The position numbers and the translations under genes are program-made. DNA of 64,000 nt from Cepaea nemoralis (Eukaryota > Mollusca > Gastropoda > Stylommatophora > Helicidae): assembly GCA_014155875.1 (NCBI GenBank), contig JACEFZ010014551.1:332001-396000 (forward strand). Reading direction: 5' to 3'. Below the pieces are notes generated by a model that saw only the letters and a list, made by a program, of their open reading frames with translations, made no database searches and was not told where the DNA came from. Every line of letters begins with the position of its first letter. Within the stretch, counting starts at the first letter, position 1. Positions 23,721 through 34,226 of the stretch are shown piece by piece.

Positions 23721-24120
23721 CAGTTTAGTTTAGTCGACGGATCAACACCACGGCACACAGATGTAACCCATAAGTGCTCTGTTCTACTCCTAACTCAAGC
23801 CTGAGTCCGGAGAATCTTAGCTCAGTGCATGAACTCCGTAGCACCGGCGATGATCCTGAAATACTTTGGGTAGATTTTTAACTCGAAATTTTGCCCACGC
23901 AGCGCCGTGAAGTTACTATTTTTCGATTTCCAACCGCCAAGGCATTGTTTACGTGCGCAACAATACACACGGACGTCCGATTTCACTACCCAGAGACCAG
24001 GGAAAATTCAGTTACTAGAAGTCCACGAGAAAAAATCCTGGCCTTCACCGGGGCTTGAACCCGGGACCTCCAGCACTCGAGGCAGACACTATGCCTCGAG
24101 GCCACTCAGCCCCCCCCCCC
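23721..24120 (-). mobile_element. tRNA-derived SINE, family SINE-G, copy 2
   Basis: Reverse-oriented counterpart of 13674-14074: a tRNA-like head at the right (CCGGGTTCAAGCCCCGG, a B box with flanks), body, and TAAACTAAACTG tail at the left. AATTGATGATATCTC precedes it, and similar sequence (AATTGCTGATATCTC) follows about 25 bp beyond a poly-C tract, so a TSD is plausible. Confidence 0.85.
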
Positions 24121-24149
24121 TAATTTTTTAAAAGGTTTTCCCCCTGAAA

Positions 24150-24225
24150 TTGCTGATATCTCGAAACATGTCAGTCACCCAACTGTAATTGATGATATCT
24201 CGAAACATGTCAGTCACCCAACTGA
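24150..24225. repeat. 38-bp tandem duplication
   Basis: Two copies of a unit beginning ATTG(C/A)TGATATCTCG and containing AAACATGTCAGTCACCCAAC, immediately beside the SINE-G insertion site. Confidence 0.85.
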
Positions 24226-24300
24226 AGCCGCAGATTATAAAATGTGCATGCAGTTCTTATCCGGCTTTTGTTGAAATATTATTTATCTTATATATTTCTA

Positions 24301-24570
24301 TCAACCCTGCACAACGACAGGGATAATTTTGAACACCTTATGAGAATAAATAAAATGGAGCATTGGTGACAACTTGCAAGGTTGAAGGGAAAAGAACAAC
24401 GAGGAAGGCAGAGAAGTAAATATCTGGGTGGCTTGACCACATGGCATCTGCGGGACAAGAACATAGAGCTGATCCACGACTCCGATGATCGTGTAATATG
24501 GCGAATTATGACCGCTCAAGCTTACCGGCATGGCACGTGATGAATGATGAATACACAATGAGAAAACGGT
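24301..24570 (+). mobile_element. RTE-1 3' end fragment
   Basis: The plus-strand frame resembles the RTE-1 C-terminus (HLMRINKMEH, then GKEQRGRQRSKYLGGLTTWH, then NIELIHDSDDRVIW), followed by the family's 3' sequence GCTTACCGGCATGGCACGTG and an ATGA-type tail. Confidence 0.8.
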
Positions 24571-24604
24571 CATCTATTGCTTATATTAGCTTGCGGTGTA
24601 GGGC

Positions 24605-24788
24605 GGGGGGGGGGGGAGTCTTGAGCCTAGGAATTAAGGCCCCCCTGGCTAGGCTAGTGCTCGAACTGTGCAGGTTAGGATTTTCTTTTTGCCCCCGACA
24701 GACAAAAATCCAGCTCCTTACCGAGGATTCGAACCCGGATCTCATGAAGGAGAAACCAGCATGATAACCACTCGGTCAGCCGCTCGTC
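24605..24788 (-). mobile_element. SINE-C copy, 3' truncated
   Basis: The minus strand starts at the tRNA-like head (GAGCGGCTGACCGAGTGG, then a B box GGGTTCGAATCC) and carries the diagnostic CTAACCTGCACAGTTC. It ends in a poly-C tract instead of the family tail. Confidence 0.85.
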
Positions 24789-24817
24789 AAGAGAAAACAC
24801 TGGGCTTTGTGTTTATC

Positions 24818-24856
24818 TTCATAACATAACATAACATAACATAATATAACATTTCA
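24818..24856. repeat. (CATAA)n microsatellite
   Basis: Seven or so ATAAC units. Confidence 0.9.
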
Positions 24857-25112
24857 AGAAGACATTTTAAGTTGACTGGTTGTCATTTCTTTCCTATGTC
24901 TTTTTGGAGTGGAAATCATTGCCGGTGAGTTTATTTTGTATTGATGATAACGTTACTGTAATGATGTCAAGTGTGTCTCAGCGACTGATACATGGCTGTG
25001 TCCAGTATAGCTGAAGCATGCTATTATATCAGCACCGTGTAATGCCATGTTTTCGTGTGTAAACCCCTGATGTAAAGCCATGGTTATTCTTCCACATTAA
25101 TATACACACACG

Positions 25113-25186
25113 ACTTTTACACCGAAGTGATGCGGATGTATCCGTAAACAATCACACCGAAGTGATGCGGAGTGTTTCCGTAAACA
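25113..25186. repeat. 36-37-bp tandem duplication
   Basis: ACACCGAAGTGATGCGG followed by TCCGTAAACAAT occurs twice in tandem, with a small change in between. Confidence 0.85.
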
Positions 25187-25369
25187 ATGCCAGGTGAAGA
25201 GGCATCTTCACTAATAAATAAATGACATTGCACGTCCTGTCACAGGACGTTACAATCAACCGTAGCTCATATTGGCTGTTGTGCTTTATTTGCAAACCCA
25301 GGACAATATCTTCAACATAAGAAAAATCTTTCAGAGGAAAAGCGTACAATGATGATCTTCATATTTGAT

Positions 25370-25853
25370 TCATAGGCTGCTGCAACGCCTTTGACTGTGT
25401 TTAGCATCAGAAACTGTGAAACATCATGAGTGATGTGGGGTTTTCAGCATGCGGGATCTACTGAATTCAATCATTATATCACGAAAATCAAGTAGCTGCC
25501 AGAGTAGATGGTGAAACATTAAAATAGTCTGCGGAGCAAGTCCGGGTTGTATTCACTCTCCGTATTTGTTCAGCATAAATACAGACAGTGAAATGAGAAA
25601 CGTCAAACATGACGAAAAGGAGGAAATTTAGATGCATTCGGTATTGGTGGAAATGAAATTCCAGAACCTAGATATGTAGATGACGCATTCATATTCTAAA
25701 AGTGTTAAAGAAGTAAAAGAGTTGATCCTGCGTGCTAAGAGACGCAATAAAAATCAATACAATATTCTGAACAAAAACTAATGTCCAAGGACAAAACTAC
25801 ATACCAACAAAAGATCGCCGGCAACAATGAAGAAATGTAAAACGTCACATACC
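25370..25853 (+). pseudogene. RT fragment of a third RTE-like family (RTE-3)
   Basis: The frame reads, with stops and shifts, NAFDCV-HQKLWNIM, NQVAARVDGET, a motif B-like CGASPGCIHSPYLFSI, and motif C as RYVDDAFIF (about 25680). It then passes to a thumb-like NYIPTKDR. It is heavily decayed. It stops where RTE-1 begins, and a 50-60-bp stretch similar to 25793-25853 reappears at 34227, just after the RTE-1 end. Confidence 0.7.
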
Positions 25854-26849
25854 AACCTTGAAATGTGATCAGCATAGAACAATTAGTATAATCAGCCACG
25901 ATAATTTTGCTGAGAATTATCAAGGAAGAAAATACAACCTGAAATAGGAGAAGAACAATGCGGGTTTGTAGAAGGCAAGGGTACAGTAAATGTTGTGTAT
26001 ATACTAAGAACAGTAATTGAACGTTCTATAGATGTAAAGAAAGATCCACACGTTTGCTTTATTGACTACACAAAGGCTTTCGATAAAGTGAGACAAGTCG
26101 ACATGATAAGGATTCTTAAAAATTTACAAATTGATGGAAAAGACCTTACATGTGTAAAAAACATATATTGGAAACAACAAGCTGTTATAAGAATTGATAA
26201 AGAAGTAAGTCAATATTAGCCTATTAAGAGAGGTGTGAGGCAGGGATATGTAATGTCTCCAGATCTTTTGTCCCTGTACAATAAAAAATATTTTCAAAAA
26301 TATAGAAGACATTGAAGGAATCAAGATTGCGGGACAATAACATTACATATGCAGATGATACAGTCTTGATTGCAGACAATGAACAGGACCTGCAACACTT
26401 AGTAGATGCGGTTGTTGCACACAGTAAACAACCAGAGTTAGAATTGAATTGCAAGAAGACACAGATTATGGTCGTCACTGGGAAGAAGGAAATACCATAA
26501 TGTAATATACAAGTAAATGGGCATATTTTAAAACAAGTGAATCAGTACAGTTATCTCCGAACAGTCATAACATCTGATGGGAGATGCCTTGAAGAGATTA
26601 GAACAAGAATTGTCATTTCAAAGGTAGCTTTTTGCAAAATGAAAAACATACTGACCAATAAACAGATATCACCTGGAACGAGAACAAGAGGCGTTGAGGA
26701 GCTATAGTGCATTCACATTTGTTTGCCTAAATATAAACATCCATATCTCAGTAACCAACTGAGGGAAAATTATGAGATTTAGTATATATCATTGACACCT
26801 TGCCGTCTTGACAGACGATAGTTTGTGCTTTAAAAAGGCATAATAACTT

Positions 26850-27638
26850 TTACCTATCGCGGTAACGAATGTGACTGATAAGGCCAATTTGCGCTGTAAA
26901 TGTCCGTTCACAGTGGGTGCATGTGAATACGTGGTCATTTCCACCATCATGCACCATCTTACGTCTCACACGCTCGGTGTGTGACTTATCTGCAATAATT
27001 TTCTCCTTTGTCTTTATTCCATTTCTGATGTTTGCCCTCCATGCAACACATTCAGCGGCGACTTGCTCCCAATGTGCATTATCAATGGCTGTATCAATCA
27101 TGTCCCGCTTACACACATCGTTGTATCGTAGTAGAGGCCAACCCTGAGATCTCTTACCCATCTGTAATTCACCAAAAAAGATGTCCTTTGGTATTCTACC
27201 ATCATCCATCCTCCTAAGATGTCCTATCCATCTAAGTCTACGAAGACTGAGCATGGAATAAACCGTCACACAACCTGATCTTTCCAATACTTCAGTATTT
27301 GTGATTTTGTCTTGCCACTTAATACCAAGGATTCTTCGCAGACACCGCATATGAAAGCTGTTTAAACGTTTCTCTTGGTGTGAGTAAGTTGTCCAGGTTT
27401 CACTCCCATAAAGAAGAGTACTAAGGACACAGGCTTGATAGACAAGGACTTTTGTTTTGGCAGTAAGCTTCCTGTTCTCCCAGACTCTTTTTCTTAACCT
27501 GTTCATTGTTGTTGCTGCCTTACCAATCCGGATGTTGATTTCCTTATCGAGGGATAATTTGCTATTTACCACTGAACCTAGATTTGTAAAATGGTCTACC
27601 ATCTCTAGTTCGGCGTCGTCAATAAAGATTGATGGCAT
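26850..27638 (-). pseudogene. LINE C-terminal region with C2H2 zinc finger
   Basis: In order: DHFTNLGSVVNSKLSLDKEI, RLRKRVWENRKLT, LLYGSETWTTYSHQEKRLNSF, RILGIKWQDKITNTEVLERSG, RWIGHLRRMDDGRIP and a C-terminal C2H2 motif (TCTHCERTFTAQIGLISHIR, which continues to an arginine-rich end). The same region exists in the element at 52898-57004. The finger probably helps bind the element RNA or the target; that is inference. Confidence 0.9.
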
Positions 27639-29181
27639 CCCATGTGCACCTTGTGACCTGTGTCTTCTTTTTGCTAATTGTTAAACCAAATTCAGAACAA
27701 GCATTGGAGAATGCAGATAGTAGACATTGCAATTCTTCCTCAGAGTGGGTCGTAACTGCAGCATCATCTGCAAAAAGCAACTCTCTGATCAGTACCCTCA
27801 TAATTTTGGTCTTGGTCTTCAATCTCTGAGCATTGTAGAGGCCGCCATCTGAGCATGAGTGAATGTATATACCACCATCCTGATCACGAAAGGCATATTT
27901 CAGTATAAGTGAAAAGTATATTCCAAAGAGGGGGGATCTAGTACACAACCTTACTCCACTCTTGATTTCAAGCTCTTCAGAAGTTGCACCATCAAACTTG
28001 ATTATACCCTTCATGCCTGTGTGGAACGATTCCACAATGGACAGAAGAGTTGGTGGGCAGCCAATCTTCTTTAGTGCCTTGAACAGACCCTCACGACTGA
28101 CCAAATCAAATGCCTTTGTGAGGTCGATGAAGGCAATAAACAGTGGTTGATTCTGTTCACGGCATGTTTCTTGCATTTGTCGCAATGAGAATATCATATC
28201 AATGGTAGACCAGTTCTGTCGAAAGCCATACTGTGATTCCTGGTAGACTTGATCTCCTAGGACTTGAAGTCTGCGCAGAACAATTCTGGCAAACACTTTT
28301 CCAACAATATACAGAAGGTCTATGGCGTTGAGGGCATCATCCGCTAGCTTGGTCTCACTTGAGTAAAGCTCTAAATAGTGCTCTACCCATCTGTCCATCT
28401 GCTGTTTCTTATCAGTGATGATTTCTCCAGTCAAGGTTTTCAATGGTGCACTTCTTTTGATCACTGGACCACAGGCTTTCTTTATTCCTTCATACATGCT
28501 TCTTATATTTCCCTTATCACTTGCGATTTGAATGGACTCACATAACTTGATCCAATAATCATTTGCACACTGCCTGGCAGCCTTTTGCACATCCTTCCTA
28601 GCTTGCCTTAGCTCACTCAGAGTGTTACGCGTTGGTCTTTCCTTGTTTCTTAAGAGAGCTATCTTCTTCTTATCAATCAAGGGCTGCAGAGTCTCGCTGT
28701 TTGCCGCAAACCAGTCCTGCCTCTTATGATCCACAGTGCCGTAAACCCCTACGGCAGTTTTATAAAGAGTTTCCTTAAGTTGACCCCACTTTTCATTTAC
28801 TGTACAATTTTCTGGTGTATCAGTGAAAGCGTCTTCAAGTTGCTGTTGAAACTGAAAGCACTTTTCAGGATCGTGAGTGATAATAATATTAATCCTGGGG
28901 CTAGATTTGTGTTTAGATGTGTAGATTCTCTTTGGTCTCAGTCTAACCCGTGCAACAACCAAAGAATGATCCGTATCACAGTCAGCACTGTGGTAACTTC
29001 GAGTCAATGATATATGGTTCAGATGTTGTCTCCGTGTGATGATGAAGTCCAGCTGGTGCCAATGGCCGGATCTTGGATGTTTCCATGTGACCTTATGCAT
29101 CTCTTTTGTTTTAAAAAAAGGAGTTTGTAATACATAGGTCATTACTGGTGCAATGCTCCAGCAGCCTTTGCCCATTTTCAT
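27619..29181 (-). pseudogene. End of endonuclease and reverse transcriptase with an internal deletion, 520 codons
   Basis: Residues 33-75 finish the endonuclease (HPRSGHWHQLDFIITRR, and the catalytic DTDHSLVV with the Asp-His pair at 70-72). A linker follows, then RT: QYGFRQNWSTIDMIFSLRQ (317), motif A FIAFIDLTKAFDLVS (348), a decayed motif B (SGVRLCTRSPLFGIYF, about 408, where the usual GVKQGC is changed) and motif C FADD (470-473). Compared with the LINE at 52898-57004, about 115 residues are missing near residues 287-291, including the block around NHRGISLL. The enzyme would be dead. Confidence 0.9.
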
Positions 29182-29485
29182 TCATGCGACCGATGTTGTA
29201 TTTTCCAAGGCACACTGGCCATGAACTCGAGTCCTTGCCCACACGAGCATTGAAATCACCGAGCATATAAATATAGTCAGATTTTGGAACTGCCTTGATC
29301 AGGGAGTCTAACTCCTCATAGAACGAATCCTTTACATCATCAGAGGAATCGAGTGTCGGTGCATAAGCAGTAATAATGGTGGCAAAACCACAAAAGGTTG
29401 CCAAGCGCAGGGATAATAGTCTTTCATTTCCTCCTGCTGGAATTTCAATCATTCCCAGTAGCGAATTCTTCACTGCAAAGCCCAC
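29111..29485 (-). pseudogene. APE-type endonuclease central part
   Basis: Starts at MGFAVKNSLLG and includes TAYAPTLDSSDDVK and the catalytic YMLGDFNARVGKDSSSW block, with Asp/Asn of the DFN motif at about residues 97-99. It ends in DLCITNSFF, where a one-base change in an A-run near 29110 shifts the frame. Confidence 0.85.
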
Positions 29486-29694
29486 ACCGTGTTGCCTTTT
29501 TTCTGCCTGCCCTCTACCCTTCCAAAAAAGGTGTAATTGTTTTCCCTGAGTGACCCTTCCTCAGCGAGGCGAGTCTCCTGCAGGCCAGCAATATCAATGT
29601 TAAGACGATTGAGTTCGGCATCAATCACAGCCGTTTTTCTCACATCGTCAATATTGGTCAAGTCAGTGGAAAATCCTGGACACATGGTTCTCAC
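29470..29694 (-). pseudogene. APE-type endonuclease N-terminus of the nested LINE
   Basis: Contains TMCPGFSTDL near the start (the residue upstream of it reads as the WNVRT motif of this domain, whose Asn is catalytic) and LQETRLAEEG with the catalytic Glu. It ends where a frameshift moves the protein into the next frame at about 29480. Confidence 0.85.
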
Positions 29695-29789
29695 GTTCCA
29701 GGTTGCAAGCCGTAGCTTGAGGTTTCTATTTTTATTTTTATTTGTACCTGGTGCATTGGTTTTACAGCCTGCGATTCAGATTTTGTCCT

Positions 29790-30466
29790 AGCCCCAAGCA
29801 CCCATTGAAGCAGGCAGGCTGTGGCGGATCAGCACCCAATTGGCCGGGGGCTGCCCAGCTTGAGGCGGGCGGTAGCTGATCAGTGACACCTGTAGGTGTC
29901 TCCCACCGTCAGAGGCAACGCGTGGCGCCCCATGTCTACGCCAATTGACAGGGACTTATAACCCGTAACAGTTGCCTCTCGCTTTGATTCCAAAACCAGT
30001 TAAGACCAGGGATGGAGTTATTGCCTCTCCATAGCACAAAGCCTGGGCTAAAATATAGAGATCATGTGTTGCCCATGCAGCATGATCCCTCTCTCGGCCT
30101 GCCTAGTTCACTGCAGAGGAAAGTTAACACCTCTACATCTGGAACATGACAAGCTGCAGAAGCTGCCGGATCAGCAAAGCAATGCTCTAACTGTCCGCCT
30201 GTCGGAGCTTCGATCCTAGACCAGCCGCCAACCAAGGCTTAGGGCCTGGTCTGCCCTGCCATGACATTTTGTCTTTAGGTTGCATTTCCTCGCACCAGGG
30301 TAAGGCTTGTACCCTCCTAATTGCGCTATTCCGCCCGAAGCCGTTGGCACAATGTGGGGTGTCGGGTTTGGTAAGCGCCGCCAACGTTCGGTCCCAACAG
30401 AAAGCAGGTAGTACCGTCTACAGTTATAAGGTAGCTCAGTCATATCTGACTAAGACCTGGCACACC
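29790..30466 (-). other. 5' leader of the nested LINE
   Basis: GC-richer non-coding sequence between the endonuclease start and the TSD. It matches in position the 750-bp leader at 52898-53640 and may contain the internal promoter expected for a full-length LINE. Open frames on both strands look accidental. Confidence 0.6.
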
Positions 30467-30860
30467 ATTTAGTATATAAACTTATCATTATGTCCACCCA
30501 AAAAAATTTTTTTGTTCTGGAGATTTTACAGCAGATTTCAAAGTTTGTTTATATGCGGTATATAATTAACGAGTCTGAGATGAAATTCATAATTTTAAAT
30601 GTATTACAGCGTAGCCAGACAATCAGCGCTCAATGTTGAATATTTTCACGGGATTGGCCTCATACCAACTCCCCGCGTTGTTTGAACTAGGACTGTTCAG
30701 AGGTGTCTCAAAATGTGGGTTATTTCATGAAATCTGATTAATATGTTTTTTTTTTGTTTTTTTTTAAATACATCTTACCACTTATCGCTAACATTGAAAT
30801 GTGTGAATATTTTTCAATGGGATTGAATGTGAAATTGTGTATACACTTCAAAGAATCGCT

Positions 30861-32400
30861 ATGAAGTTGTACACATATTTTTGTCAAGAAGCTGATCGGA
30901 GGAAACTGTTTTATACTATTACAAATTCCGAAAAAAGAACAGTGCATGCATTGGATTTGAGTAAACGGTCATTTCGTCGATGGGTGCAAGAATCTGGAAT
31001 TAAACCACCACGCAATAACCAAACGGTAGGTAGAAAGATTATTGTAGACAGCTTTGACAAAGATGTCATAAGGCGAGCTATTATAAAAATGCTTTAAAAA
31101 GTCGCTTAAAATTCCACAGGGTTGACTTCATTGCACCGGGTTCTATCCCATATGGCTCGGTCTCTTTCCGCAGTGCCGAAAGCATCGCACAAAGCACGAA
31201 CTCCGCAGCTGTAGCGACGACCCACAGAAGTCTCCGAAAAATTTAACTCGTGAACCGAAGGATGCAGCCCGGAATCGAACCCACGACCTTTGGAGCCCGA
31301 GTCAAAAGGCTTGACCACTTCGCCACGGAGACTCCTAAAATTATAAAAATTTTGGATTTTATATCCAGGATTATCCAGCATTATAAAAATGCTGGATGCC
31401 AAAGAAACAGTGACTGTAAGAAAACTTAGGGTTTGGTTGAGAAAGAACAATAACATAGAGCTATCCAAAACAACTTTGTGGAAAATTATAAGGACATTAT
31501 CTTCACTTTTTGAAAGTACAAGGGCGGTAGAAATATTCTTTGCGAGCAACCGCATTTAGGAGCCATGAGAAGCAGATACCTACGTGAAATAAGGGAAATG
31601 CGCAAAGAAAATTATGGCATAGTGTGTTTGGATGAAATGTGGATCAATGCGCACCACACAAGTGATAAGGAATGGCAATCAGTGGATGGACAGATAAAGC
31701 GATATGTGCGCAGTAGTATAGGACAGCTTTTGGTCATGGCCCATGCTGGTAATACGCATAATGGCTTACAACAGAATGCTGGGCTCGTGTTCGTATCAAA
31801 GAATACAGACAATAGGGATTATCTTAATAAGATGAATGGTAATGTATTTAGAGATTGGCTCGAGAATACTGTGCTTCCATCCCTAGATAGACCGTCGTGT
31901 CCAATTATGGACAATGCATGATATCAATGTTGTTGCCCAAGAAGACAAAATACCTACAGCATCGAGCACAAAGGGAGCAATAAAGATATGACTCCGAATG
32001 GAAAACATACCATTTCCAGAAACGTATTTCTAGCTAGAATTGTTGTCCCTTGTAAAACAGACGCCAAAAAGCAAGAAATATCAAATCGACAAGTTGATAG
32101 AAGAGCATCGTCATGGGTGCTTGAGACTTCCGCCGTACCATTCTCATTTTAACCCTATAGAACTTGTGTGGGCTAAAATTAAAGGACAGGTGGCAGCTGA
32201 CAATACTATATTCAAATTGTCTGACGTCAAGATACTAATCCAGTCCGCGCTATTAAATATTGATAAAAGTTACTGGAAAAATGTGAGGACCATGTGTTGA
32301 AAGAGGAAGAGGATTATTGGAGAAAGGATGGATTGAATTTTATGCAACCGAGAGCAGTCATCAACCTACTGGAATCGTCCGACACAGATTAAGGTCTGAG
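30861..32400 (+). pseudogene. DDE transposase of IS630/Tc1/mariner type, interrupted
   Basis: Would cut and paste the element by binding its terminal repeats. The N-terminal helix-turn-helix region (30861-31092) contains LSKRSFRRWVQESGIKPP. It is split by a SINE and resumes at 31380 with MLDAKETVTVRKL and LSKTTLWKIIRTL. The catalytic part follows: CLDEMWINAHHTSDKEW (31622, first Asp), NAGLVFVSKNTDNRDYLNKM, PIMDNA (31904, second Asp), then a stop and a frameshift, then LRLPPYHSHFNPIELVWAKI (third residue Glu, 32160). Second Asp and Glu lie about 82 residues apart, well beyond the 34-39 usual in Tc1/mariner. It is dead as written. Confidence 0.85.
31094..31338 (-). mobile_element. tRNA-derived SINE, family SINE-B, inside the transposase
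   Basis: The minus strand starts GTCTCCGTGGCGAAGTGGTC (tRNA-like A box), with a B-box-like GGTTCGATTCC, then AACTCCGCAGC-like and CCATATGGGATAGAACCC blocks. ATTATAAAAATGCT precedes it (31080-31093). The host transposase frame resumes at the same 14-mer at 31380-31393, and a partial third copy (ATTATAAAAAT) sits right at the SINE head (31340). Confidence 0.9.
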
Positions 32401-32418
32401 CAGATCGCAGACCTTAAT
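32388..32418. repeat. Perfect 11-bp hairpin after the transposase
   Basis: ATTAAGGTCTG / CAGACCTTAAT around AGCAGATCG. It overlaps the end of the coding part (ACAGATTAAG) and is conserved at 16344-16374. It might help end transcription or act as a subterminal binding site; both are inference. Confidence 0.85.
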
Positions 32419-32496
32419 CCACGTGCACACCAACTGGGATATTTTGCTACAAATATTCAGAAGAATTGCAGGCCCTAAACATTACAGCATCAGCAT

Positions 32497-32578
32497 AATG
32501 TCAATGGCAACAGTTTGTATTCCACAGTGATGAATTTTCAATTCCGCAAGCCCTCAGCGGTGACAAAAAACTGTATTG

Positions 32579-32638
<60 letters not shown>

Positions 32639-33128
32639 CACACACTAAACGCATTGAATACCAACAGAAGAGTAATATTGCGGTGGAAACTGACATATTG
32701 TGGCATAACAAGAAACGTGAGAGCAAACACGTTGTCAAATTAGGGGACAACACACGTGCATACGAATCAATCTATAAACTTCAATGAAAAGAGGACCAAC
32801 ATCTTGGTCTTTAAGAAGAAAGCCCACTACAGAGACACTGACAACTATTTTCATAGTGCAAAACAGGTAATCATGTTCCGTCTCTGAACGGTAAACAGCA
32901 GAGTAGACAATCTTTCACGAAGACTCAAAGCGGGTCTGTCACCCATGTGTTACGTGTGAACAAACTACACAGACAGCTGAACAGATCCTTAAAAATGGAA
33001 ACATGATGACTAAATTGCGGTATCATTTCTGGTCACTCCATACGCACATTAACGCACAGCTATTTGGAAGCTTTCACGAACTCAATATAAAAAGCTAACA
33101 TGAATACTTGTGTACACATTATTAACCA
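32497..33128. other. Unexplained insert in the transposon 3' region with (CA)n
   Basis: In the copy at 15776-19322 the words CAGCATCAGCAT and CAGCTGAAGAAACAAG are adjacent. Here they are separated by about 630 bp containing a (CA)n tract (32581-32636). No protein, tRNA head or clear TSD is visible, so the insert is unidentified. Confidence 0.65.
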
Positions 33129-33269
33129 GCAGCTGAAGAAACAAGAAGGAAATGAAAAATAAGGTAAGAAATATATTCCTTCTACTTTCCTGTCAATTTA
33201 CAAATTATTTACCCCATGCCTCTGTAAATTCTCTGTCTTTACTAATATTACACATTGCACCCCTCTCGG

Positions 33270-33500
33270 GATTCTCCGTGGTGAAGTGGTCAAGCCGTCT
33301 GACTCGGCTCCGAAGGTTGTATGTTCGATTCCGGGCCGCGTCCTTCATTTCACGAGTGCATTTTTTCGGAGACTCCCGAGGGTCGTCGCTGGAGCTACGG
33401 AGTTCGTGCTTTGTGCGACGCTTTCCGCGCTGCGGAAAGAAACGGAGCCATATGGGATAAAACCCGGTGCAATGCAGCCGACCCTGTCGACTTTTAAGCT
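33270..33500 (+). mobile_element. SINE-B copy carried in the Tc1/mariner-like 3' region
   Basis: tRNA-like head TCTCCGTGGTGAAGTGGTC and B box TGTTCGATTCCGG, followed by the family body (GCTTTGTGCGACGCTTTCC, then CCATATGGGATAAAACCC). It occupies the same place in the copy at 15776-19322, so it was inserted before the two copies separated. Confidence 0.85.
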
Positions 33501-34226
33501 ACTTCTTTTATTGCACCCACTCCCATACGAATCCGGATACGCCTTGTGTCGTCATGTGAATTGGCGGGGCGTTCCTTACTGTAAAAACAAGTTTGTTAGC
33601 GAGAAATCACTAGTTTTTCAGCAAAACATTAAAGAAATGTCGCCGCTTTCGATGATTTAAGTTGCTTTTGGACCTATCAAAGACATATTCCTTGGGTGGG
33701 GGTAAATATAAGACGGCAGGAAAAATTTCATAACGATGCAACGGACAGTTTTCAAAATAATTGATCGTGAATGACGGCATTCGTTTGTGGATATACTGTA
33801 CATAGAATCTGTACTTTTGTATGGATGTGAAGCGTGGACAATGAGAAAAGAAGCTGAAAAACATCTGATGGCTGTGGAAAAGTGGTTTCTAAGGAAAATG
33901 CAAAGAATACCATGGACTGACAGAAAAACCAATGAACAAATCTTTCAAGAACTAAATGAAGATCGTAAACTGATTAGAAACATTAGGCGTAGACAGTCAA
34001 AATTGTTTCGGCATGTTATGAGAAGAAATTAATTGGAGAACTTGGTAACAACTAGAAAGATCGAAGGGAAGAGACCTAAGGGCAGACAGAGAAATAAACA
34101 CCTGGATGGCTTGGCCACGTGGCGTGGTCGAGATAAAAACACGGAGCTAATCCACTACTAAAGTGATTGAGTGAGATGGCGAACATGACCGCCCACGCTT
34201 ATCGGCATGGCACATGATGGATGGAC

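Larger units (their letters stand above)
26789..30466 (-). mobile_element. Non-LTR retrotransposon of the APE-endonuclease/RT/C2H2 type, near full length, 12-bp TSD
   Basis: A minus-strand element flanked by ATTTAGTATATA at 26777-26788 and 30467-30478. The flanking DNA rejoins the 5' region of the Tc1/mariner-like element, as seen in its copy at 38170-37800. It includes about 750 bp of 5' leader, the endonuclease (29694-29000), RT (28400-27600) and a C-terminal C2H2 finger (about 26930-26870). Several frameshifts and an internal deletion remove function. Genome annotators often label the endonuclease part craniofacial development protein 2-like. Confidence 0.9.
26705..33798 (+). mobile_element. 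Tc1/mariner-like transposon, autonomous-type but broken, carrying nested elements
   Basis: The element is flanked by TA (26703-26704 and 33799-33800) inside RTE-1, with inverted ends. The left end begins TAGTGCATTCAC and continues to ATTTGTTTGCC; the right end read inward begins CAGTATATCCAC. Removal rejoins the RTE codons (GAGGAGCTA plus CATAGAATC). It holds a transposase gene (30861-32400), a LINE (26789-30466), a SINE-B with TSD (31094-31338), an unexplained 630-bp insert (32497-33128) and a second SINE-B (33270-33500). Related copies: 15776-19322 and 36850-38170. Confidence 0.85.
25854..34226 (+). mobile_element. RTE-1 copy 2, split by a Tc1/mariner-like element
   Basis: From 25854 the plus strand follows copy 1: DQHRTISIISH, GEEQCGFVEGKGTVNVVYI, motif A CFIDYTKAFDKVR (26055), a motif B region VRQGYVMSPDL, and motif C YADDTVLIADNEQDLQ (26346), then thumb and linker to GAGGAGC at 26702. 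After the insert it resumes at 33801 with CATAGAATCTGTAC, giving the blocks LLYGCEAW, FLRKMQRIPWTDRK and KIEGKRPKGRQR, and ends in a GATGGATGG-type tail near 34222. Frameshifts and a stop at 34030 make it a pseudogene. No endonuclease domain is present. Confidence 0.85.
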
